A stretch of 64,000 nucleotides of DNA from Chlamydomonas reinhardtii (Eukaryota > Chlorophyta > Chlorophyceae > Chlamydomonadales > Chlamydomonadaceae): positions 4,053,633-4,117,632 of the forward strand of contig NC_057006.1 in NCBI RefSeq assembly GCF_000002595.2, written 5' to 3'. Shown here piece after piece: positions 52,072-62,244 of the stretch. A program made the translations under genes and the position numbers. Under the pieces are notes generated by a model, which ran no database searches, was not told the origin of the DNA, and saw only the letters and a list, made by a program, of their open reading frames with translations. The first letter of the stretch is position 1, and each line of letters starts with the position of its first letter.

Positions 52072-53147
52072 TAACGGCGGATGGTACGGCGGGTGCACGG
52101 CACATCATCACCTGGGTCCCCTGCGCGCCGCACGCCGGGGTGCGGCCGCTCGACTGCGTGCTGCCCTTTCCCGCTGGCTCATAGCATACCGCTTGAGCCG
52201 GCGTGGAAGGCTGAGAGGCTGTTCCCATCCGATCTCAGCTTCACGCCTACGCAAAAGCGTGAGAGTGTTGCATGCAGCTGGATGGGGAGTGTCATGCCAG
52301 CCGCACCTGGCCACATTTCTCGCGTGCCAGCTGCGCATGCCGGGCGCGGGGAACTATCAGTCAAGGAGATTCATAGAAGCGGTTCCGGCAACTGGTTGCG
52401 TTTGGATGGGGGCGGGGTCACGAGCGTGTTTGGTCTCTACAGGTCTGTAGCGGTGAGGGAGATGAAGCGGTGAAGAGGTGAAGCGCTGCGGAGGGGAAGC
52501 GTTCTGCCGGGCGAAGGTAAGCAGGTGAAGGGGGACACCCTCACACAAAGGTGAGACCTCGGGGCATATAATATCAGCCAGTCAAGTATTGGGGAGTTCT
52601 GGGGTTCTGGGGTATGGCCATCGGGACGGCCCCATCGGGCCCGGACAAGTCGCGTCGCACAGCCCTCACACTGTAAGGTGACTTGTCGTCGCATGGCCGT
52701 GTACTTTGTCACGACGGCGGCAAGTCTATGCGTGTTTCTGACTTATGATCTTCTGAAAGGCTTGTGAGCTGTGCGAGGATGGAACAGTGCTGCTGCATGG
52801 GGTCGGGAGGCGAAAGGACTGATTCGCGATGCTGCGGCGGGTGGGCGGGCGGGCTCTGGCGGGCTGCCTGCATGACTCAAGCTAAGTCATGCCTTCATGC
52901 CAGGCAGACTGTAATCATATATAAGCACTGCCACGCAATGGTGGAGACAATACTACAACCTGTCACAAGTTAGCCCCTGACTTAGCCCCAGGATTTAGCC
53001 CAACTTCCTGCGGAAGACCTTTCAGCATCGCCCCTAAAATTACACACACAGGGAAAAAGTGTGCACAACATACGCACATACAAGTTTTGCCTGCAGTGAT
53101 CGTAAATGACAGCGGAGTGCTGTCGGCCCACGCTGTCGGCCTTGAAA
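51238..53147. other. Divergent intergenic region with (GT)35 tract
   Basis: No gene was recognised in 1.9 kb between two divergent genes. It contains the long microsatellite at 52001-52070. Long frames crossing the microsatellite are artefacts of the repeat. Confidence 0.45.
52001..52070. repeat. (GT)35 perfect microsatellite
   Basis: Seventy bases of uninterrupted GT. Alternating purine-pyrimidine runs of this length can adopt Z-DNA and are highly variable between strains. Confidence 0.99.
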
Positions 53148-56100
53148 ATGAGACGCTTCCTGCTTGCTGCGATTTTAGCTATGTGGTTGAGCACTACAGG
53201 TGCGAGCACTCTTATTTTGTGTAAAGGGGTGCGGGACCTCGCGGCGCCGCGTGGGTCGCGGCAATGCCAGGCTTTTGGTGCGCTCAACTTGGCCGAGGAA
53301 GCGGCTGCTCTCCTCTCGTGTTGATGTTGTGCAAAGGTGTGGGGCTCATTTGACCCGCGACCCTGAGACACTCGCAACCGCTCGCGCTGACCCCGCCAGC
53401 CCACTTTGCCCCGCCCGCAGGCGTGGTCGGACGCAAGTCTCCGCCGTCACCAACCCCCTCCCCGCTGCGGTCACCTCCGTCTCCCTCGCCACCGCCGTCC
53501 GCCAACCAGGTCCTCATCTGGTCCGAGGAGTTTAGCCCCTGCGCCGCTGGGACCCCCAACTGCAACAACGGTCTGAACACAGCAATTTGGCAGTACGACA
53601 ATGGCGACGGCTCGCAGTACACAACCAACTCCATCACGCAGTGGGGCAACGGGCAGCTGCAGTGCAACTCGGATGCCAGTGAGAACGTGCGCGTGGAGAG
53701 CGGCGTGGCGGGCGCCGACGGCGGCGTGCTGACCATCAATGCGGTCAGCAAGCCCGTCACCTGTGGGGTGAGCAGGGCATTAAATGCTACTGGTTGGCGC
53801 CGCCACGGTCCCCTCCGCCGTGGCGGGGACCGTGCGTGGGTGGGGACCGTGCGTGGATGGGGACCGTGGGTGGTGACCGTGGATGGGGACTGCAGCGCTT
53901 TGTTAGTTGTGAGCAGGGGAGGCTCCCCTGGTTGTGAGAGGCTACCGTGTCGCTGAGTCCGCAGCGAAAGGCGATGGCTGGTTCGTGGCTGCGGGCCGTG
54001 TGTGCGAAGGCCAACATGCGAGTCGGGACGTATAGGAGCCCGTGCGTGCGTGCGTGTGATGCGGTGTGGACCGGTGATGCTCACGCTTTACTATCTGCCA
54101 CCTGCACGCATGCAAGAGCCCCCCGCCGCACACCGCACTCAATCATACACCGCACTCACACCACGCCGCCTGTAACACTATTGCAACCGGCTGCTGCAGA
54201 TCACCAACAGCTACGGCAGCAGCTGGACCAGCGGCCGGCTCATCAGCCGCGGCGCCAAGCCCTTCATGTGCGTGCGCGTGCGGGGGCTGCTTGCAGTCAG
54301 CATACACCATATGAAAGCATACGGCTCTGTGGGAAATAAGCCGTACCCGTGTCCCGTGAGGGCGCGTCTTGGGTGTGTAGGGTTGCGTGTTGCTGGTGCT
54401 GCTATGCTTGCATCATCCTCCGTCCGGCTCAACAGTCACCACAGCGAGCTGTGCCCCCGCCTGGACGCCTGCAGGTACTCGGACCCCTCCACACCCATCA
54501 AGATTAAGGCACGCATGCGGGTGCCGCTGCGTGAGTGTGCCGGTGGTGGCTGTGGCCTCAGCTAAATGTGTCATCGGTGGTGAACTGGTAACCACACGGC
54601 AGGTCCAGCCATTCAGCGGCAGTGGCGGTCATCCACTCATTGTGTGTGCTCGGTCCGGCAACATCCTATCCGCGCATGAGCTTCCTGACGACCTGCCTGT
54701 CGCTATGCCATTGACTTGCAGGGGCGTCGTCGCAGCCGCTCATTGCCCTGCTTCCCAACACCGCACGGTGAGACCTTGCTCCTATGGATTGCGGCAACGC
54801 GTAATAACGGCCGCCTATGCGTACAGCGCATGCAACACGTGGCAGGGAAGGTTTGAGGAGCTCCAGGAATGTAGAACGCGGCCACGCACGTACCGCCGCA
54901 CCTGACCTCACGGCCCCTTTCATGCCCACACCGGTTCAGGACGGACTGCCTGGGGTGTGGCGACTTTGCTGACGGCTGGTGCGCCAATGGACAGGTAGGT
55001 GCGCCAACAGCACACCTACCGCTGGTCACACCACTGCTAGCTCACATGTGCCGCCTCCGCCGCCTCTGCGACCCAAACCACGCCGCATGCCCCGATTGCA
55101 CGTGCCTCTACTGCTGCCGCTGCTGCTGCTGTCGCGTGTCGCAGATGGATTTGATGAACATGATGGGCGGCGACGGCCGTGTGCAGCAGCGCATCTACTC
55201 GGGCGGAGACAACCCGGTGAGCGTGGGGCGGGCGACTTGGGTGATTTGGAAAGGGCTTCAGTGCATGGACATAAGGTGGGGCCTGGACTAGGCTGGGGTG
55301 CATGGACATGGGTGGGGCCTGGGTAAAGGCGCCACGTGCGCGTGCGTGCTCTTGCGTTCGTCTGTCCCTAGCTAGCGCATGCCTTGGTGTGTCGCGTGTG
55401 ACGTGTGCCGCGTGTGACGTGTCTCCATCCCACTCCTCTTACTCCCATCACAGATCTACTGGCAGGGTTGCAGCACGCTGCCCGCCACGCCGGTCGCCGC
55501 CAGCCTGGCCTCAGCGGGGCAGGCCGGCGGCACGTCGCGCTGGTTCACCGTCAGCGTGGTATGGGGCCCCACCCGCATATCCACCTTTGTGGACGGAGTG
55601 CAGGTGTGTGTGTACGTGTGTGCGTGTGCGCGCGAGTGTGTGTGCAAGAGGTAGGGCAACATAGCGAGGGTCGGCGTGTGTGCGTATGTGTGTATGTATG
55701 CCGACTTGCCGCGTGGCAATGTTGGCCGGTCACCAGGATGAATAATGTCCATCGCTGCACTTCGACAGTCAGCAAGTCCCCACGCCCCATCTCTCACACT
55801 CCTCGCTGCACCTACTTACGGTTCATTCCTCCATCCGGCGGCTGCAGACCTCATCCATTGACTCCAGCCAGTGGTACACGGGCTGGGCCAGCAAGGCTGC
55901 CCTGCCGTACGCCCCGTACGACCGCGCCTTCTACATGGGTACGTGCACATGATGTGCAGCTGCTGTACACATGGGGTTGAAGGGGGTTGCGAGGACCAAA
56001 CTCAAAGCATGTATGATGGGGTTTGCGTGTGGGTGGAAAGGGGGTGTGCTAGAGGACGAGCGGCCTCAAGTGGCCAGTGCACATTGGCGCGCTGCGAAGG

Positions 56101-56403
56101 GCCACGGCCGGCGGGGGCAATCGTCGGTCCCTCTCGACCCCCAGAATCATGCTACATAGGCGCACGCTTGTAAAGCCCAGTGGCCAGCACCCAGCGCACG
56201 CCGCCGAGTACCTGGCATCCCGCACGCCTCACTCCCATGCCACCACCCCTTACACCTTCGTCACCCTTCCTACCGCGCCCTTGCAGTGCTGACGCTGGGC
56301 ATCTGCGGCTACGGCGGCTGCACGGCGCCCTCCGACACCAGCACCATGACCATGCAGGTGGACTGGATCCGGGCCTACGACATGACGCCGGCGTCCGCGC
56401 CGG

Positions 56404-56453
<50 letters not shown>

Positions 56454-59126
56454 CCGCCGCCCTCGCCGCCCTCGCCGCCGCAGCCCACCGGCGGGCCGCA
56501 GCTGCGCTGGATCGAGGAGTTCAGCCCCTGCACCACTGACAACTGGTGCGAGCGGCGGGGTGACCAACTAGCCCATGAACACATCCGCACATCAGGAGTA
56601 TCAGACATGGGCACACTCGCACAGTGCTGGCTAGGGGGTTGAACGTGAAGACGCGTCTTGCTTTGTTGGTCTACGGTACCGTGCCGGCCGTACGTGCCAA
56701 CTGCCGTGTCTTGGTGCTTGCATCGCCCTCGCAGCTTCAACGGCCTGGATACGGACCGCTGGGGCTTTGAGTCCGGCGACGGCTCCCAGTACGGCATTAC
56801 GCAGTGGGGCACCTTTGAGAACACGTGCTACTTCAACACCAGCAAGGAAGTGCGCGCGGAGAACGTGAGTCGCGGCCGGCAGGTCTCTTGCCCGCTGCGG
56901 ACAGCTGGGCAGGCCTGGGCGGCTGCTGCTGGGCGGACGCCGGGAGAAGAGACATGTGGCGGAGCCACGAGGGCTGTTGGCGTCTGAGCAGCATACCGTA
57001 GCCTGGACATCCGTGTCCTGTGTGGCAATGTGGCTTGTCCTCACGGTGCTGTGATGCTGCGGCACTGTGCAGATCATTGACGGCGGCGTGAGCCGTAGTG
57101 TGCTGACCATCAACGCGTGGAACACCAAGGCCAGCTTCGCATGCGGGGTGGGTTGGCGATTGGGCCTTGCGAGCGCCGGAGCGTGCCTGTACCTAGTGCA
57201 CCGGTGCCTGTGCCTTATCTTTGTGCCCGTTATACGTCCGTGGGTGCTTCGCCCGCCGCTTGCTGCGGTGTTGCAATCCCGCCACCCGCATACGCCAGAC
57301 TGGCCCAGGCGGGCGCGCATCCCGCCGTACCATTGAGAACGCGCCTGCCCTCGCCCTTGCAAACCAATGCCTGCACCTGTGTGCTCGCAGACGTCCCGCA
57401 CCACCACCCGCAGCGCCCGTATGCTCTCTCGCAACAAGGCCGCGTTCCGCTACCTGGACGCCAACACGCCACTGCTGATCGAGGCGCGCATGCGGGTGCC
57501 GCTGGGTGAGTGTGGTGCCGTACAGAGCAGGGGCGGGAGTAAGGGAGCGGCGGGCGGGAGGGTTTGGTTGGAGAGAGGGATCAGGGATGAGTGGGGCGCG
57601 CGCCGGCAGGCATGGGCTAGCTGAATCGCGTGCCCGATACCACTACGCACTGAACCAAATTCCAACCGCTTCCATGCCTGTTGTGGCAGTTGCCTCCGCC
57701 TGGCCGGCCTTCTGGATGCTTCCCGACACGCCGCGCACCAACTGCGTGGGCTGCTCCGCGTATGGAGACGGCTGGTGCAACGGCGGCGAGGTGGGGCGGG
57801 GCGCCCGGCCACTACCGCCGTTGTGTGGTTGTTGCGTATTGGAGCAAAGGACTCGTCAGGTGTATTGCATCAAGCTGTATCCAGGGATCGCGCCCAGTCG
57901 TACAGGCGGCGGCGGCTGTGCGTGAAAGTGCAATGCGTGGAAGTTGGGTGCCGCCGTGTCCTCTGGAACCGGATGCCTGACAACGTCGCTGACATATCGT
58001 GAAACACACATACCTACGTTGCAACGTTGATTCAGATCGACATCATGGAAACCAAGAACGGCGACGGCATTGTGTCCCAGACTTTGCATTTTGGCGGCGG
58101 CAGCGGCGCGGTGAGGATTTGCTCTTGCAAATGGACCGTGCCCTGTCATACCGTAGCGAGGGCCCAACGCACACACGCCCACGCGGCAACATTCACCCCT
58201 CTACCGTCCCTCGCACTCATTTCCCCGCTACTCTTTCCTGCCGCCCCCTCGACAGAACTATTACGTTGGTTGCAACTACATCACCCGTGAGTGTTCATGG
58301 TGGTCAATGCCGTGCCGTCCAGGGGAGGCGCATGTGTGCTCGTCACTGCGTCTGCCGTCAACGTTCGGCCCTGTTGCGCTCCTCATGTATGCTTTCGACC
58401 TGCTGCATCCGGAAGCTGCGGCCAATGCCAACAGCAAGGAACACCCTCGTCACTCACCGCACACACCGGCCCTCGCGCTATGTTGCCCCGCTCACACCGC
58501 AGGCCAGCTGAGCCCCGCCTACAGCACCGCGGGCACGGCCGCCGGTATGTCGTCCTGGTTCACTGCGCAGCTGGAGTGGGGCGCAGGATACTTCAAATTC
58601 ATGATCGACGGCGTCACTGTCAGCTACCTGTCACAGGCAGGTGCATGTTATCACGCTTGTGCCTGTGCATGGGGTGGCAAGATCATAACATACGGTAGTG
58701 GGTTTGCGTGGTGCGTGGAGCGTGTACTTCGACGTGTGTGTCGGCCGCAAGGATGGCCAGCCGCTGCATTATGCGTTGCCCTGCTCCCTTTCCTCGCGCT
58801 TCCTAGGCAAAAACGATTACATTTCTTGTTCCCTCCCGATCACATTTCTTGTTCCCTCCCGTCCCTCCCCTCCTGTGTGCCTCTCTCCCCCTGCCGCTCC
58901 TGACCTCCCCTCCCTCTCCTCCTTTGCCCCTGCCCTGCAGTCGCCCTCCCCCACGTGGTACACGGGCGCCGTACCCACGTCCACCAACCCGCTGGCGCCC
59001 TTTGACAAGCCCTTCTACCTCATTGCCAACCTGGCGGTGTGCGGCAACTTCGTGGGACAGCCGTGCACGCCTGCCGACTCCACCTTCCAGATTGACTGGA
59101 TTAAGGTGTGGGACCTGTTCCCTTGA
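53148..59126 (+). CDS. Secreted protein with two GH16 (beta-glucanase-like) domains
   Basis: Eighteen exons: 53148-53199, 53421-53767, 54200-54267, 54475-54530, 54722-54767, 54940-54994, 55145-55216, 55454-55603, 55848-55938, 56287-56545, 56735-56864, 57073-57147, 57391-57505, 57690-57790, 58036-58110, 58256-58286, 58503-58636, 58941-59126; phase holds throughout (680 residues). MRRFLLAAILAMWLSTTGA is a signal peptide (an ATG 42 bp upstream is possible). A Ser/Pro linker leads to GH16 domain 1, then a (SPP)n hydroxyproline-type linker near 56,400-56,490, then GH16 domain 2. Domain 2 has the catalytic EIDIME (E539, D541, E544) and WPAFWML. Domain 1 has QMDLMN (Q208, D210, N213) and lacks the WPAFWML tryptophans, so it is probably not catalytic. 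GH16 enzymes cleave or transfer beta-1,3/1,4-glucans or galactans; a wall or extracellular-matrix role is inferred from the secretion signal and linkers. The intron at 58637 starts with GC. Confidence 0.88.
56398..56482. repeat. CCCTCGCCG repeat coding for the (SPP)n linker
   Basis: Runs of a nine-base unit encode Ser-Pro-Pro repeats with a short polyproline interruption between the two GH16 domains. Such SPn modules are hallmarks of volvocine wall glycoproteins and are expected to be hydroxylated and glycosylated. Confidence 0.9.
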
Positions 59127-60295
59127 AGTGGCAACGGATGTCGTGGTAAGGGGTATTGCAACAGCTTACCAGCGTGGGCTCGCGGGGGTCCGGGGGGAGG
59201 CAAGGTACCGCCGTACCGGTAGTGTGATCGAGCGCATGGCAAGTGGAGAGGAATGCGTACGGGCAGTCATTGGGAACGGGTGCCTGGAGCGAAGACGCCG
59301 TATGGTGATCTGCTTGAGTTTGGCGCGTGGTGACGTGCGTACGGTAGTAGAGCGGAGGAGGGCTGGCACAGGAGGAGGCAATGGGCAGGAGGGCTTACGG
59401 AGGATGCAATCATGCAACCAGGTACGGTTGCGGTTGCGTCCTATTCATGTTTGCGTCCTATTCATTTTGTGTCCTATTCATTTCAAGTTTTCGAGCTCGT
59501 GATGCAGACGGTGGTTGCGGTTGCAAGGAGCACATGAGATTACGGCAGGAGGTGCGTAAACTGTGATGAAGGCAAGTATCGCATAGTGACTATGTGTGCG
59601 AAGCAAATGCCATGCAGGCGTGCATAGATCGGTGCATGGCATGATTCATTCTTTGCTCGTAGAGACGATTCTGTATGGCAAGGATATACCGTAATTACTT
59701 TCGGGATATGGCATTGCAAGGACGGGACCGCCCTGGATGAGCGGGTCTGATACATTTCAGTATTCACACGGACCACAATTGAGCCGAGGGGGAACCGCTC
59801 TGGCGCTCTCCCGTGCTACGGCTGGTTGCAGTGGTGCATGCTTGTCCTTGCACCACTTGCGCTTGACACCAGGTCAAGCGGCAGCACGGCTTATACTCAT
59901 ACTCGCTAATTGACTGGCCCGTGTTGATTGTGTGATTTTTTTGTTGTCCGTGCCTGGTGGCTGGTGCGTCGGCAAAACATAGCATACTGGCGCAAACCGC
60001 GGCTGCTACGTATTAGTATGTGTTAATGCCTATTGCATGTAAATAGGTGGCAGGGAAAATTCGGGCGGAGCGAGAAGTGCCTTCGCACAATTGACTTTCG
60101 CGAGGTTGCCCGAAAAGCAAGCCATGGCTTTGCGCAGTATGACTTCTGTACGTCGTAAATGTGCTTCAAAGACACAGCAGACGGCGAGCCGTCATAAAGA
60201 GCCTGTCACCGTTGTCCATTTCTGTAGCGGCTCGCTCTCACGCCTCTTTCTTCCTGGTCCGGGCGCAACCCCCAGTGGACGCGTTCGGACCAGCC
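59127..60295. other. Intergenic region between two plus-strand genes
   Basis: No gene was recognised in 1.2 kb. TCCTATTCAT occurs three times within 59,448-59,482. TGTAA at 60038-60042 is a candidate poly(A) signal for the GH16 gene, about 910 nt after its stop. Confidence 0.4.
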
Positions 60296-62000
60296 ATGGC
60301 ACCGAAGCGGCGCCGAGACGAAGCTGAGAAGGCGGAGGAGGAGAAAGGTGGGGGAGCGATGACCCGCCAGCGCCCGTCCGCTCATCACAGCCCCTCCGCA
60401 GCCGCTCGCAATCTGCATGCTGCCAAGCTGTCGCAAGACTGGTAGAGGGGCGCACAACGTGTCGAGGCTTTGCGTTACTTGGCATCTGGTCACGCATCTG
60501 CTTTCCTTTACTATTCCCCGCAGACCACACAACGTCGACCAAATGCGGTCTAGCTGGACTTCTGTCTGAGAAGATAGAAGCCGATGGCGTGGCGGTCACG
60601 CGCGAGGAAAGCCTCGCTGCCGTTGACTTCTTGGTCGCGGCCCTCACCAGGCTGCGCTTTGAGGCGCTGTGCCTGCTAGGGCTGGTAGCGGTCCGCATGT
60701 GCGAGGACGCACGGCGAGAAGGTCAAGGCCTGCAGCCGCACTGCGCAACGTGTCGCCGGCTTCGGAAGACGGAGCTGGTGGAGGACGACATGTACGCGGC
60801 GATCTGCGCTGTGTCGGTGTGTGACCTCACCGAGCAGGGCCGGAAAAGGGGCCGGCCGTCCAAGCGGGACCAGCATCCTGAGGACGACCTGTTCCGGCAC
60901 GTCTGCGAGGAGCACTTCCCGCGCGACGAGGAGGCCGCGGGTGCTCGCGTCAACAGGTCGGGCTTGACTCCCTTCCTGCCGCCGTTGTCGAAGGGCGTGT
61001 TTACCAACGTCAAGAACCACTACGCCGCAAACTTCGCAGCCTGGCTGGCGCGCAGCTTTCGCTGCCGCATCGACGACGAGCTTCGCGAGGTGGGGCAGGC
61101 GGAGGTGGGGCAGGCGGAGGTGGGGCAGGCGGAGGTGGGGCAGGCGGAGGCCGAAGGAAGCGGCGCCTTTACTAACAAAAGTTTTTCTCCTTTCCCACGT
61201 TCCATGTCCCGCAGCTCCGTACTCCAGCCACCAAAAAGCTGGACAAGCTGGCATGGAGCATGGCGCATGCCGTGCTCTACGACGGCGAGTTAGAGCAGCC
61301 GCGCTGGTGGGTGGGTTGGGCCCAGGGCGCCGCCGCGCAAGCCGCGGGCGCGGCGGCTGCGGCGGCGGCACAGGGCGCCGGCCCTGCGGGCGGGGCCGCC
61401 GCCGCGCAAGCCGCGGGCGCGGCGGCTGCGGCGGCGGCACAGGGCGCCGGCCCTGCGGGCGGGGCCGCCGCCGCGCAAGCCGCGGGCGCGGCGGCTGCGG
61501 CGGCGGCACATGGCGCCGGCCCTGCGGGCGGGGCCGCCGCCGCGCAAGCCTGGACCGCCCTCGTTGACTACGTCAACGCCCAGCGTGCGTCGAAAAGGGC
61601 CGCAGAGCTGTTGCTGCGGGAGGTCAAGGGGACGCAGGCCACGTACAAGAAGGCCAGCACGCGGCACATGGAATGGGCCGCGGAGATTCTCGCAGGCCTT
61701 GAGGCACGCCGCGATCAGCTGGGGGCGCAGGTGCAGCAACTGACGCAGGCGCAGCCGTTGACGCGAGAGGGGGGTGTCTTGCCCGGTAGGGTTTCGACGC
61801 AGCACCGCGATGGTGCCGTGATCTTCCGATTCTCCACGTACAGTACATATGGCTGTGTGGGTGCCGCACTGACGGCTGTTTGCCATGGCGGTGGTGGTGC
61901 GGGCTCTCCTTTGCACACGGGTAACGTCGTCGGGTGGCGTGGTGTCTGCGGATGCCCAACGTGTGCATCGAGACTCAGAGGACATAGACCGGCGGAGTAA
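60296..62000 (+). CDS. Unknown protein with Cys/His-rich region and Ala-rich repeats
   Basis: The family was not recognised. Exons 60296-60347, 60524-61089 and 61215-62000 join in phase to give up to 467 residues. The N-terminus MAPKRRRDEAEKAEEEK looks like a nuclear-import signal. Exon 2 has a helical segment (AAVDFLVAALTRLRFEALCL), a PHCATC...C...C...H region that could bind metal, GRKRGRPSK (an AT-hook-like basic motif) and VKNHYAANFAAWLARSFRCR. Exon 3 contains three to four 23-residue Ala-rich repeats and then a charged helix (SKRAAELLLREVKGTQATYK), probably a coiled coil. The end is uncertain: a donor-like CG|GTAGGG at about 61,786 might lead to another exon. Repeated, low-complexity structure and the nuclear-type N-terminus leave open an origin from a DNA transposon, but no transposase motif was seen. 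Confidence 0.55.
61090..61149 (+). repeat. Four 15-bp copies, each with a splice-donor candidate
   Basis: GTGGGGCAGGCGGAG is repeated four times without change. Each GAG|GTGGGG junction (before 61090, 61105, 61120, 61135) is a phase-0 donor candidate, so each choice of donor adds a VGQAE unit to the protein. Confidence 0.9.
61332..61555 (+). repeat. 69-bp tandem repeat coding for Ala/Gly units
   Basis: The CAAGCCGCGGGCGCGG core recurs at 61338, 61407 and 61476, with a partial fourth unit at 61545 (CAAGCC then TGG), exactly 69 bp apart. Each unit encodes 23 residues ([20 protein letters not shown] core). The copies are nearly identical, with one CAG-to-CAT change in the third. Confidence 0.95.
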
Positions 62001-62244
62001 TGTGTCCTATGGCCCTTGACAAATGGCCCAAAAACAAGGGAGGGCCATGCTAATGCAAAGGATCGGCGCGGCTGTGGGGTGGGTCTGGGCCCTGGTCAGG
62101 GGTTCCTGCAGGGTTTCGTGCTAACCGCCCATTTTCTTGCGCTTCTTTTGCACCTCCTTCGTTTCACTTTCTTGACGCGTGACACTTGAAGTGATGCCAG
62201 CATAACCATCGTTGGCAGAGCTAGACACACGAGAGTTTGCTATC
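62001..62244. other. Short intergenic segment upstream of the BTB gene
   Basis: These 244 bp contain the 5' flank of the BTB gene. No motif was recognised. Confidence 0.4.

Noticed and set aside
51995-52228. Open frames crossing the GT repeat
   Set aside because: Val-Cys and Thr-His dipeptide runs come only from the microsatellite.
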